Source: [Mycobacterium] crassicus
GTDB lineage: Bacteria; Actinomycetota; Actinomycetes; Mycobacteriales; Mycobacteriaceae
DNA length: 64,000 nucleotides
Direction: 5' to 3'
Assembly (NCBI RefSeq): GCF_020181615.1
Contig: NZ_CP084029.1
Location: 1-64,000, forward strand
Part shown: piece after piece, positions 27,068 to 34,833 of the stretch
Layout of the letters: each line of letters begins with the position of its first letter
How positions within the stretch are numbered: the stretch's first letter is position 1
Made by a program: the position numbers and the translations under genes
The notes under the pieces: generated by a model
Told to the model about the DNA's origin: nothing
Database searches by the model: none
What the model saw: the letters and a program-made list of their open reading frames with translations, nothing else

Positions 27068-29205
27068 GCGTCCTCCCAAGCGGTCGCGTAGAAGTCGTCG
27101 GGGTCATCGGAGCTGTCGTCGTCTCCGCAGTCGTCATGACGTGGCTCGTCAGCCGGGGATCGCTCGGTGTCATCCGCCTCGTCCTCCGAGGTCTGGTCAG
27201 GAAGTGCCTGCCGCACCGATGACAGCGCCTGCACCATTTGCTGTGTGCTATCGGTTGCGGCACAGAGGAGTTCGTCTTCGCGGGATTGGCGAAGCGCTAG
27301 GCGCCGCTCGGTCGGGGTTTTGCCCAGTCCGAGGTTCCACCGTTCCAGCAGGAGCTCCATCGCGAGCTCGTCATTGGGGTAGGTGTACTTCTCTCGTGCC
27401 AAGCCGCGGGCGAAGGCGAGGGCATCGTCACCGAAAGGTGCCGTGAGCGCTCCGGCGTGCTCCCACATCAGCGGGTACCACTCTCGATCACGCGGATCAC
27501 GAAAGTAGATGCGCGAGATGTCGTCGGGATGGTAGTGAAATGGCCATAATCCACCCGGATAGGGGCTGCGCTCGTTGCGGTAATCGTTCAGTGCCGGTCC
27601 GTTGTACTTCTTGCCCCGGAATTCGATGCCGCTGTGCTGGATGGTGCGCTTCTCAACCTTCAGAAACTCGAAGGCGAGGTCAGGATCTCGCGGCGCTTCG
27701 ATGTATCCGGCGCGGGCAAGTCCGTGTTCGAACATAGTCGCCGGTGACAGATCTAGTTTCGGTAGGCCGGGTTCGACCAGTCCACGGTGGGGCCGCCGGT
27801 GGTACACGACTGCGATCCATTCGCGAATGATCGCTTCGAGTTCGTCGATGTAGAAGTGCGCATCGTCTTCGGGTGCGACTCCGCGGGAGTGGATATCCGG
27901 GCCCTTGTAGCCGGGCAGGTACTGCAGCAAGCCTTCCCGGATGGTGCGGAAGAAGCGTTCGACCGGACCTTTGTCACGTCCGGTACGCAGCCGTGCTGGT
28001 TGGGTGGAGATACCCATGCGTTGGCCGACGCTGGTTATGTGATCGGACACATAGATTTTGCCGTGGTCCACCAGAAGCGTTTCGGGGACGATCGCCGGTC
28101 CGACTGCTCGCGCGCCTTCACGGTCGATCACCGCGACGTCGAGCAGTACCGAGCGAGGTATGCCGTGTTCTGGCCAGGTCGCCTCCTTCGGCCAGGTCGC
28201 CGGGGCGGGTGCAGGCCGATAGGCCTGGTACAAGACCGTGGCCGCATCGACGGATTTGGTCGATACCGGTGTCAGCCGCAAACCGGTGATGCAGCGGGTG
28301 TACCAATCCATGGCCACGGTGAGCTCGACTTGGACCCAGCGCAAAGTGATCGGGTCCATGGCGAAGACATCGAGTCGGGTGGTGTCCATCAGCATGTATT
28401 CACCGGGGCGGGTGGGCCGTAATTTTCCGAGGACACCTGGATTACGCGCGGCGATGTCCCGATTGCGTTTGGTACTCAACCGAAATGTCGGGTGCTTCGA
28501 CTCCAGAGCGGTCAAGGTCCGGAAGGCGCTGGCGCGGCTCGGCAACGGTATGACATCGGGGCCGAAGCGGGCGATGACACGGGCGTTGGTGTGTTTGATC
28601 ACCGCCGTTCGTGACGGGCGCGAAAGGTCGGTGTGCTCCACCATGATCTCCAGGGCGGTCTCCCACCATCTGGTATCCACGCCCGGTGCGTTCTGAACAC
28701 GCAGGTTCTTGGCGTTAGCCAAACCCGCCTCGCCGTGTTCGGAGAACGCGGCCACCATGCGCTGAACAGTGCGCAGGTCGACACCGAGCTCTACAGCCTT
28801 GGCGTCGTACCTGGTAATTAGTGGCAGGCCGGGGTGGTATTCCGGGCGCGGCTCACCTGGCTCGGCAGTCTCCTCATGCCCAGTGCGGTATCCGGTGAGG
28901 ACCTCCCGGACATGGCCGGCGCGTTCCCTGATTCGGCTCCGTTCCTGCTTGCTGAGCATCGCCAGGACCGTTGCCGCGACATCTCGGGGACTCTGCGATT
29001 CGTCGGTTGAGGTGGCCTCGTCGTGCGGATGATTGTGTCGATAGGCGAGCAGTGCACGTAGTGGTATCCCACGGATCTGGTCGGTTCCAACGGTTTTCAC
29101 CGTCACGATATTGCCGCCGGTCCCGGTGCGGATCTCGATGATCGCGACCAGTTCACCCTCGTAGCAGAGTTGACTACCGGGGCCGAGGCGAAGCCGCTGG
29201 TTCAT
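27064..29205 (-). CDS. tnsB: TnsB-like DDE transposase (rve core, Mu-type C-terminus)
   Basis: The 713-residue protein has N-terminal HTH domains for end binding (AKAVELGVDLRTVQRMVAAF), a retroviral-integrase-type core with D274 (LMDTTRLD), D380 (LLVDHGKIY) and E416 (DKGPVERFF), a Mu C-terminal beta-barrel (PHRGLVEPG onward), and a strongly acidic tail rich in D/E/S over the last ~45 residues that may contact TnsC. It makes the 3' nicks at element ends and joins them to target. All catalytic residues are intact. The start overlaps the tnsA stop (ATGA). Confidence 0.93.
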   Translation of the reverse strand: MNQRLRLGPGSQLCYEGELVAIIEIRTGTGGNIVTVKTVGTDQIRGIPLRALLAYRHNHPHDEATSTDESQSPRDVAATVLAMLSKQERSRIRERAGHVREVLTGYRTGHEETAEPGEPRPEYHPGLPLITRYDAKAVELGVDLRTVQRMVAAFSEHGEAGLANAKNLRVQNAPGVDTRWWETALEIMVEHTDLSRPSRTAVIKHTNARVIARFGPDVIPLPSRASAFRTLTALESKHPTFRLSTKRNRDIAARNPGVLGKLRPTRPGEYMLMDTTRLDVFAMDPITLRWVQVELTVAMDWYTRCITGLRLTPVSTKSVDAATVLYQAYRPAPAPATWPKEATWPEHGIPRSVLLDVAVIDREGARAVGPAIVPETLLVDHGKIYVSDHITSVGQRMGISTQPARLRTGRDKGPVERFFRTIREGLLQYLPGYKGPDIHSRGVAPEDDAHFYIDELEAIIREWIAVVYHRRPHRGLVEPGLPKLDLSPATMFEHGLARAGYIEAPRDPDLAFEFLKVEKRTIQHSGIEFRGKKYNGPALNDYRNERSPYPGGLWPFHYHPDDISRIYFRDPRDREWYPLMWEHAGALTAPFGDDALAFARGLAREKYTYPNDELAMELLLERWNLGLGKTPTERRLALRQSREDELLCAATDSTQQMVQALSSVRQALPDQTSEDEADDTERSPADEPRHDDCGDDDSSDDPDDFYATAWEDA

Positions 29206-30017
29206 GACCGTGTCCCCTTACGCAGCACCGAGGTTGCCTGCAACGGAGCGTCAAAATCGGTCACCCACGTTCCGTGCCACAGCAGGTGGCAGATCGCTGC
29301 TCGCACCAGTGGACGCGGTAGGTCTCGGAGGACTACGGTCGCTTGCCCGACAGTCAGACAGTCGAGGTCCGCCTGCCTAACCAGTTCCAGGACTTCCTTG
29401 TTGATTCGACGTTCGTCGCGGTAGCCGGCCAGGAAGCGCAGGTTGGCCAGTTCGACTGGAGGCGGCTCGCTCCACACTTCGTACTCCCATCCGTGGTCCT
29501 CGATGAGTTGGCGTGCCCACGACAGGGTGTAGGCGACGGTGGGGGCGCTCACGCGGTCACGCGGCTTCACCTCGACAACCACCGGGCCGTGCGGCGTGCG
29601 CAGGAGGAAGTCTGGGACGTGGCGACGCCACCGGCCATCGACCTCGGCTTCCAGGAGGAACGGCTGGGCTGCGATCGAGGTGACGTTTCGGTCGAAGTCG
29701 GCGTAGATCAGCCGCGCGAGCTCCAATCGCGATTCATAGATCACGTGATCACGTTGAGTCCTGGACCAATAGGTCCCCGAATAGTGCTGCTGGCCGTACC
29801 ACCAGCGGAAGGTCCGCCACGGGGCCAGCGGTGCGGCCAAGACTGCCGCAGCGTCGTCCCAGTCCAGTGTTTCGACGGAATCATCCGTGGTTCGGAACCG
29901 GACTGTGGCAGTGGCTGGATCGACGCGGATCGGTCGATCGGGTCCATCGTCGGTTGGCCGGCTGGGCGCCACGGGTTCGTTCCCGTTGACAAGCGCGCAC
30001 GAATAGGTTGAAATCAT
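29202..30017 (-). CDS. tnsA: TnsA-like 5'-end endonuclease
   Basis: The 271-residue protein has the TnsA restriction-enzyme-like fold: YESRLELARL (E95 or E99), HVPDFLL (D136) and VVVEVKPRD (E149-x-K151). A C-terminal winged-helix region follows (LTVGQATVVLRDLPRPLVRAAI). TnsA cuts the 5' ends, which makes movement cut-and-paste rather than replicative. Its presence separates this element from Tn5053-type or type V-K CAST relatives, which lack it. AAGGGA precedes ATG. It is the first gene of the tns operon. Confidence 0.9.
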   Translation of the reverse strand: MISTYSCALVNGNEPVAPSRPTDDGPDRPIRVDPATATVRFRTTDDSVETLDWDDAAAVLAAPLAPWRTFRWWYGQQHYSGTYWSRTQRDHVIYESRLELARLIYADFDRNVTSIAAQPFLLEAEVDGRWRRHVPDFLLRTPHGPVVVEVKPRDRVSAPTVAYTLSWARQLIEDHGWEYEVWSEPPPVELANLRFLAGYRDERRINKEVLELVRQADLDCLTVGQATVVLRDLPRPLVRAAICHLLWHGTWVTDFDAPLQATSVLRKGTRS

Positions 30018-30051
30018 GGAAGTCCCTTCGCATGGGGGATGGGTTTGAATC

Positions 30052-30067
30052 GCGGCACATGTGCCGC
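30052..30067. promoter_or_regulatory. perfect 16-bp palindrome upstream of tnsA
   Basis: GCGGCACATGTGCCGC is fully self-complementary and starts 35 bp upstream of the tnsA ATG. It sits between the RHH gene and tnsA and could be an operator controlling the transposase operon. Confidence 0.45.
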
Positions 30068-30072
30068 TACCG

Positions 30073-30097
30073 AAGGCCGAGTCGCAAGCTCGGCCTT
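30073..30097 (+). terminator. hairpin with T-tract upstream of tnsA
   Basis: A 9-bp stem (AAGGCCGAG / CTCGGCCTT) with loop TCGCAAG is followed by TT on the plus strand. It has terminator form for rightward transcription. On the minus strand it would lie in the RHH-tnsA spacer without a U-tract, where it might act as an attenuator. Confidence 0.4.
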
Positions 30098-30135
30098 TTG
30101 GTATTTCTAGGGGTTGTCAGTGCGACAACATCTGC

Positions 30136-30396
30136 TCAATCGTGGCTGCTCGCACCTCCTGTCCTCGGTGCCATCGGTACCGCTGGCTTTTCGTGATCGA
30201 TTGGGGCAATAGCGAGTTCGGATACCGCTGGCCTGCTGGCGACCCGCTCGTAACCGAGGTCGATGAGCCTGGTGCCGGCCTCCGACAGCGACACGTTCCA
30301 CTCCCGGGCGCACCGATAGACAGCCTCCGCGGCTGCTTGTGGGAGCCGAAATTCCACGCGAACACGGTCTCGAGTTCCCAGTTCTGGGCGAGTCAT
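30136..30396 (-). CDS. small ribbon-helix-helix DNA-binding protein, candidate transposon regulator
   Basis: The 86-residue protein has an MetJ/Arc-type core: a beta strand RVRVEFRLPQ followed by helices AAAEAVYRCAREWNVSLSEAGTRLIDLGYERVA. ATG at 30396 follows AAGGCAACGCCC. It lies between the element's right end and tnsA on the same strand, with two palindromes nearby (30052-30067 and 30543-30566). That is the position used by small repressors in some Tn7-like and CAST elements. No characterised homologue is known to me; the repressor role is inference. Confidence 0.6.
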   Translation of the reverse strand: MTRPELGTRDRVRVEFRLPQAAAEAVYRCAREWNVSLSEAGTRLIDLGYERVASRPAVSELAIAPIDHEKPAVPMAPRTGGASSHD

Positions 30397-30542
30397 GGGC
30401 GTTGCCTTCCGTCGTTCGTAGGAATCTGCATTCGGCATATGACTGTTGGTTCGCCGGTGCCATCCCGTAATCAAACACCCAGCGGGGCAGAATTTCTCGA
30501 ACTTCAACTCGGGATCGCTGGTCAGTCATGACATGCTGCAGA

Positions 30543-30566
30543 ACGTAACCACCGGGGTGTTTACGT
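30543..30566. promoter_or_regulatory. 24-bp near-palindrome, operator-like
   Basis: The half sites ACGTAACCACCG and GGGTGTTTACGT match their mutual reverse complement at 10 of 12 positions. It lies about 150 bp upstream of the RHH gene start, where an autoregulatory operator could sit. Confidence 0.4.
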
Positions 30567-30763
30567 CACTGCCTAGGCCACAATTTGATCCACGGATTAG
30601 CCTGTTCGGCTGTGCCATCAAGCAATTCGCGAACGTCGCGGCGTTAGATGTGATGTTCGTCACTCGACTGAATTCTGATGGAGCCAGCGGCATTTCACGA
30701 ATCACGTACGCCGCGGCAGAGACGGGTTTCGACGACTCGCAATTCGGCGGGCGCCCCGGTCAG

Positions 30764-30787
30764 CGCTGACTCCCTTAGGAGTCAGCG
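30764..30787. terminator. strong 10-bp hairpin near the right end
   Basis: CGCTGACTCC (30764-30773) pairs perfectly with GGAGTCAGCG (30778-30787) around a CTTA loop. No U-tract follows on either strand, so it would be an intrinsic terminator only of the T-poor actinobacterial type. It may block read-through from dnaB into the tns genes. Confidence 0.4.
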
Positions 30788-30813
30788 TGCAGCCTGACAT
30801 ATGCGTAAATCTC

Positions 30814-30893
30814 TATGACACGTTCGTGAGACATATGACAAGGAGATGACACCGCCGCTGAGAATATGACACGGAGCGTGAGACCCTACAACA
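30814..30893 (-). repeat. Tn7-like right end: three TnsB-type binding repeats and terminus
   Basis: Three imperfect repeats are seen on the plus strand: TATGACACGTTCGTGAGA (30814-30831), GATGACACCGCCGCTGAGA (30845-30863) and TATGACACGGAGCGTGAGA (30865-30883). After the last comes CCCTACAACA. Read inward, the end therefore starts TGTTGTAGGGTCTCACG, with the TGT terminus typical of Tn7 relatives. Clustered direct repeats at the end are the usual TnsB sites. The last base could also be 30890 (TGTAGGG start). Confidence 0.7.
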
Positions 30894-30908
30894 TGGGACT
30901 ACCCCAAA

Positions 30909-33560
30909 TCAGTGCGCCATATTCGTAAACCGCGACAGATGCAGCTGGTGCGCCACCGTCACGGTCTTCGTCGGCCCATTACGGTGCTTGGCCAGAATCA
31001 GGTCCGCCTCGCCGCCACGCGGGTCGTCACGCTCGAAAGCATCCGGACGGTGCAGCAGGATCACCATATCCGCATCTTGTTCGAGGCTGTTGTGAACTGA
31101 CATTCCGTTAGCAACGAAATTGTGTGTGCCACTTACGGTCCCGTCGAACACATCGTGCTCGCCGATGCTGGTGATCTCCACGATGGTGTCCCAGTACACG
31201 TCGCTGGTCGCCAGCGCGTGGATGTCCAGGTCTTCGAGGACCGCGGCGGCACGGTGCAACCGAGCCCGGCTCGGGGCGTGCTTCCACATCGTCGACCCGC
31301 AGTACTTGGTGCCCATGGCCGTGGCGAACTCGCGTTGGGTCATCTCCTGGTCGGCCAGGGCGCGGCGCACCTGCGTCCAGACCTCTTTGGGGACGGTGTC
31401 CAGGTTGGGGTTGCGCGCCACACCTTGCAGATGGGCCAGAATCTCCTTGGCCCCCACCGCCTTGGCGCCTTGGGCCCCGACGACGTGCAGGAATCTAACC
31501 TGGTTCTCCGCACCGTAGAGGCACAGGTGCCAGCCGTCACGGTAGCCCGCCTTGGTCACCCGCTTGATCCGGCCGAACACCCCGACCCGAGACAGCAGGC
31601 TCGCCACGCCATCGATGAGCCACCGGCTCGTCGACGCGTAGTAGATGCGCCCAACACCGCGCTTGGCGTCCCAGGAAACCGAACCGTCGGTGGCCCACAG
31701 GTGCCGCAGGAACAGCGCCACCTGCTCGTTCGGCAAAGCGAAAACCTGTTGCGGCACGAACTTTTCGTAGCTGCGCTTCCCGAACAGTCCCAACCCGTCC
31801 AGCCAGGCCGCGATCGGATTGCGCTTGCCGTGCGTCAGGTGGAACGGCGCCGGCAGCCGCAGTGTGGTCATCCGGGCGGCCGGGTACTCATCCCGCACCG
31901 CCATCACTCCGAAATGCAGGGCCGCCGCCGTCACGGCGGTCAGGTTGGCCTCGTCGATCGACGCATACCGGATCGGCTGGTTCTTCACGCATGAGCCGTC
32001 GCCGATCATATGCGCCAGCAGGATGACCTCGCAGTCCTCCATCCGCGACGTCTCAACCGGCGCCGGCACCCGACGCGGTACCGCCAGACGGTCCCCGATG
32101 TTCAAGTCGCCCAACGCAACCCAGCCGTCCAGCGTGAGGAACGGATGGTTGGCGGTGGCCTCGACCTCACGCCCGGAGGCCATCCGCAGCTTGAACACCT
32201 CGCGATGCCCGCTGGGGAACACATTGGTCATCGGCCGAGCCACCATCCGCAGCTGCTCGTCCAGCGACCACACCAGCGGCCGCTCCCCGGTGCGCATCAG
32301 CTCTCCCAGGGTGACCTCGGACCCGTTGTCGGCCCGCAGGATTCGTGTCGACGCAGTCAGGCAACCCGACTCACGCAGGTCGGCGAGCATCGGCTTCTTG
32401 TCGGTGCGCTGCTCGGGGCCACGGTTGAGCTGGCTCAGCGCGATCACCGGAACCTCGAGCTCCTTGGCCAGTAGCTTGAGGTTCCGGGAGAATTCCGACA
32501 CCTCCTGCTGGCGCGACTCGACTTTCTTGCCGGAGGTCATCAGCTGCATGTAGTCGACCGCCACCAGTCGCAAATCAGCCTTCTGCTTCAGCCGGCGGGC
32601 TTTGGCACGGATCTCCATCATGGTCAGGTTCGGCGAATCATCGATGTAGAGCGGCGCCTCGCTGATCTCACTCATCCGCCGCGCCAGCCGGGTCCAGTCG
32701 TCGTCGGTCATCCGTCCCGAGCGCATATCGCCGAGTTTGATCTTGGCTTCAGCGGAGAGCAATCGCATGACGATCTCGGACTTGCTCATTTCCAGCGAAA
32801 AGATGACGCTGGCCATCCGGTTCTTGATCGAGCACGACCGCATGAAGTCCAGTGCCAGCGTTGACTTCCCCATACCGGGCCGCGCCGCAATGATGATCAT
32901 CTGACCCGGGTGCAGCCCGTTGGTCACCTCATCGAGATCGGTGAAGCCGGTCGGCACGCCCCGCGCGATACCGCCGTGCGAGGCGATCGCGTCGATCTCA
33001 TCCATGGTGGGCTGCAGCAAGTCTTCGAGCGGAACGAAGTCCTCAGAGCTCCGGCGGTCGGCCACCTCATAGATCTCGGCCTGAGCGCGGTCGACGATCT
33101 CGGCGACATCGGCACCCTCAGCACCGGCGTAGCCGTACTGCACCACCCTGGTACCGGCCTCCACCAGCCGCCGCAGGATCGCCTTCTCGGCGACGATCGT
33201 GGCGTAGTAGCCGGCGTTGGCTGCGGTCGGCACCGTGGAGATCAGGGTGTGCAGGTACGGGGCGCCGCCCACCCGGCGCAGCAGGCCGCGGCGGTCCAGT
33301 TCGGCGGCCACCGTCACCGCGTCGGCCGGCTCACCGCGCCCGTAGAGGTCCAGGATCGAGTCGTAGATGTTCTGGTGCACCGGGCGGTAGAAGTCGCTGG
33401 GCCGCAGCCGCTCCAGTACGTCAGCGATGGCGTCCTTGCTGAGCAGCATGCCCCCGAGCACCGACTGCTCCGCGGCGACATCCTGCGGCGGCTGGCGGCC
33501 GACATCTTCGCGGGGCGGCTCTTCGAGCTCAGAGTGCCCACGATCGTCGACAACTGCCAT
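30909..33560 (-). CDS. dnaB: replicative DNA helicase DnaB (with intein)
   Basis: The 883-residue precursor has the DnaB N-terminal helical domain (residues ~20-150), a linker, and a RecA-like ATPase with Walker A ARPGMGKST. It ends SLEQDADMVILLHRP...HLSRFTNMAH. An intein occupies residues 400-824; the spliced helicase is 458 residues, the normal size. It unwinds DNA at the fork as a hexamer. It follows the rplI cluster after ~500 bp and is the gene immediately before the Tn7-like right end. Confidence 0.97.
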   Translation of the reverse strand: MAVVDDRGHSELEEPPREDVGRQPPQDVAAEQSVLGGMLLSKDAIADVLERLRPSDFYRPVHQNIYDSILDLYGRGEPADAVTVAAELDRRGLLRRVGGAPYLHTLISTVPTAANAGYYATIVAEKAILRRLVEAGTRVVQYGYAGAEGADVAEIVDRAQAEIYEVADRRSSEDFVPLEDLLQPTMDEIDAIASHGGIARGVPTGFTDLDEVTNGLHPGQMIIIAARPGMGKSTLALDFMRSCSIKNRMASVIFSLEMSKSEIVMRLLSAEAKIKLGDMRSGRMTDDDWTRLARRMSEISEAPLYIDDSPNLTMMEIRAKARRLKQKADLRLVAVDYMQLMTSGKKVESRQQEVSEFSRNLKLLAKELEVPVIALSQLNRGPEQRTDKKPMLADLRESGCLTASTRILRADNGSEVTLGELMRTGERPLVWSLDEQLRMVARPMTNVFPSGHREVFKLRMASGREVEATANHPFLTLDGWVALGDLNIGDRLAVPRRVPAPVETSRMEDCEVILLAHMIGDGSCVKNQPIRYASIDEANLTAVTAAALHFGVMAVRDEYPAARMTTLRLPAPFHLTHGKRNPIAAWLDGLGLFGKRSYEKFVPQQVFALPNEQVALFLRHLWATDGSVSWDAKRGVGRIYYASTSRWLIDGVASLLSRVGVFGRIKRVTKAGYRDGWHLCLYGAENQVRFLHVVGAQGAKAVGAKEILAHLQGVARNPNLDTVPKEVWTQVRRALADQEMTQREFATAMGTKYCGSTMWKHAPSRARLHRAAAVLEDLDIHALATSDVYWDTIVEITSIGEHDVFDGTVSGTHNFVANGMSVHNSLEQDADMVILLHRPDAFERDDPRGGEADLILAKHRNGPTKTVTVAHQLHLSRFTNMAH
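31089..32363 (-). mobile_element. DnaB intein (425 aa) with DOD homing endonuclease
   Basis: Splicing borders are ...DLRESG | C400 LTASTRIL and ...GMSVHN824 | S825 LEQ. Block A (CLTASTR), block B (ATANHPF) and the C-terminal HNFVANGMSVHN block are intact, so self-splicing is expected. The LAGLIDADG-type blocks LLAHMIGDGS and FLRHLWATDGSVS both keep an Asp. The insertion point corresponds to the M. tuberculosis DnaB intein as I remember it. Confidence 0.93.
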
Positions 33561-33695
33561 ACGCCCCGCCTCCTTCGCAGCACGATCGAACGCCTATTCG
33601 ACGTTGATCCCCGACCGTAGCCGTGGGCTCCGACAACCCCCGTCGCGTCGTGCCGGATTGACGGTAGGCGTTGCTGGCGGCGGCACCAAACGGGC

Positions 33696-33772
33696 TTGTT
33701 CACAAAGGTGTGGATGACATGTGTACACCGGTCCCCCACTTGTTTGGGATGGTGGGGAAGACCTGTGGATGG
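33696..33772. promoter_or_regulatory. cluster of DnaA-box-like 9-mers upstream of dnaB
   Basis: TTGTTCACA (33696-33704), TGTGGATGA (33709-33717, reverse complement TCATCCACA) and TGTGGATGG (33764-33772, reverse complement CCATCCACA) are each one or two mismatches from the mycobacterial-type box TTRTCCACA. They lie 136-212 bp upstream of the dnaB start. They may be DnaA sites tuning dnaB expression, or chance. Confidence 0.35.
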
Positions 33773-33959
33773 TTGTTCCTTTAATAGTCATCTCCGCAGG
33801 TAAGCGCACCACACCCGGGCGTCCGAGCTGTGGAGGACAATCTCTTCGGCGTGTCGTTTCAGGTTGACACCTTGGGCGTGTTGTCTTGCCTACAGGTAGA
33901 CACCGTTCCACAACCGATTGAACAGCCCCCAGGAATGCATACGTGTGAAAAGTTAGCCA

Positions 33960-33979
33960 GAGTTAACCGAAGTTAACTC
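33960..33979. promoter_or_regulatory. perfect 8-bp inverted repeat GAGTTAAC-CGAA-GTTAACTC
   Basis: The two 8-bp arms are exact reverse complements with a 4-bp spacer; AGTTAGCC just before adds a third partial half site. It is AT-richer than its surroundings and looks like a regulator site between rplI and dnaB. The cognate regulator is unknown. Confidence 0.4.
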
Positions 33980-34006
33980 GCATTCGAGTACAGGCAGGCA
34001 CAGCAA

Positions 34007-34041
34007 AGCCCCGGTGGTGCCGATCAGGCTCCACCGGGGCT
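34007..34041 (-). terminator. terminator of the rpsF-ssb-rpsR-rplI operon
   Basis: Read on the minus strand, AGCCCCGGTGG pairs with CCACCGGGGCT (11 bp) and is followed by TTGCTG. It begins 15 bp after the rplI stop codon, so it fits a rho-independent terminator with a short T-tract. Confidence 0.8.
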
Positions 34042-34055
34042 GCTGGGATACGTAC

Positions 34056-34514
34056 TTAGTTCGCCGCGGCGACGTCCAAGGTGACGTCGACGTTGATCTC
34101 GGGGTGCAGGTGCACCGACACCGGGTGGCTGCCGACGGCCTTGATGTGCGCCTTGGGCAGTCGCACGATCCGCCGGTCGAGGTTCGGCCCGCCGGCCTTC
34201 TTGATGGCGGCAACCACATCCGCGGCCGTCACCGAGCCGAACAGCTTGCCCGAGTCGCCGGAGGTCTTCACCGGCAACGTGACCGTGCCCAGCGCCTGCA
34301 AAGCTTCCTTGAGCTCCTTGGCGTGGTCCAGGTCGCGAACCTGCTTGGTCTCGCGGGCCCGACGGATGTCGTCGGCCTGCTTCTGCGCGCCGCGCGAGGC
34401 GACGATCGCCAGCCCCCGCGGGAGCAGGAAGTTGCGGCCGTATCCGTCCTTCACCTCGACGGTGTCTCCGGCCGCTCCGAGGTGGTCCACCTCAGCGGTC
34501 AAAATGAGCTTCAT
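34056..34514 (-). CDS. rplI: 50S ribosomal protein L9
   Basis: The 152-residue protein starts [34 protein letters not shown]..., the highly conserved L9 N-domain, followed by the connecting helix and a C-terminal rRNA-binding domain. It binds 23S rRNA domain V near the L1 stalk. Last gene of the rpsF operon; a terminator follows. Confidence 0.97.
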   Translation of the reverse strand: MKLILTAEVDHLGAAGDTVEVKDGYGRNFLLPRGLAIVASRGAQKQADDIRRARETKQVRDLDHAKELKEALQALGTVTLPVKTSGDSGKLFGSVTAADVVAAIKKAGGPNLDRRIVRLPKAHIKAVGSHPVSVHLHPEINVDVTLDVAAAN

Positions 34515-34546
34515 CGTTTCGTACTTTCTCTGACTTGCGTGGTCGG

Positions 34547-34801
34547 CTAGCGCGCCGACGACGTGAAGGGCAGCAACGCGACCTCGCGGGCGTTCTTCAC
34601 CGCGAGCGCGACGTCGCGCTGGTGCTGAACGCAGTTGCCGGTCACACGACGGGCGCGGATCTTGCCCCGCTCACTGATGTAGGTGCGCAGCAGCGAGGTG
34701 TCCTTGTAGTCGATCACCTGCTTCTTGTTGGAGCAGAATGCGCACTTGCGGGTCTTGATCGGCTTCTCGGGAGCCGGACGCCGCTTGTTGGATTTGGCCA
34801 T
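34547..34801 (-). CDS. rpsR: 30S ribosomal protein S18, zinc-binding (C+) form
   Basis: The 84-residue S18 retains the Cys motif CAFCSNKK (C20-x2-C23) and a further Cys in TGNCVQHQ, i.e. the zinc-binding C+ paralogue (rpsR1). Mycobacteria also carry a Cys-less copy used under zinc limitation. S18 pairs with S6 on the 30S platform. It lies 32 bp from ssb and from rplI in the operon. Confidence 0.96.
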   Translation of the reverse strand: MAKSNKRRPAPEKPIKTRKCAFCSNKKQVIDYKDTSLLRTYISERGKIRARRVTGNCVQHQRDVALAVKNAREVALLPFTSSAR

Positions 34802-34833
34802 CTACCTATCTCTTTCGTGCTGTAGTTCGTTTG

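Larger units (their letters stand above)
30397..30813. other. gene-free stretch inside the transposon right arm
   Basis: About 415 bp with no credible gene. It contains a 24-bp near-palindrome (30543-30566) and a strong 10-bp hairpin (30764-30787). GC is visibly lower than in dnaB, which supports the element boundary lying to its right. Confidence 0.5.
23664..30893 (-). mobile_element. Tn7-like transposition module inserted downstream of dnaB (left end not located)
   Basis: It comprises tnsA, tnsB, tnsC and tniQ, all with 4-nt overlaps, a small RHH gene upstream, and a right end made of repeated 18-19 bp sites ending in ...CCCTACAACA at 30893. The nearest dnaB stop base is 30909. As with Tn7 and glmS, the right end is nearest the 3' end of an essential gene, tnsA is nearest the right end, and transcription runs away from it. 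Cargo probably extends left to the RM gene or beyond. A matching left end and target duplication were searched for by eye without success, so the true boundary lies left of 23664 or has been lost. Confidence 0.8.
33561..34055. other. intergenic region between rplI and dnaB
   Basis: About 495 bp with no gene. From left to right on the plus strand it holds the dnaB promoter side, a cluster of DnaA-box-like sequences (33696-33772), a GAGTTAAC palindrome (33960-33979) and the rplI operon terminator (34007-34041). Confidence 0.6.
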
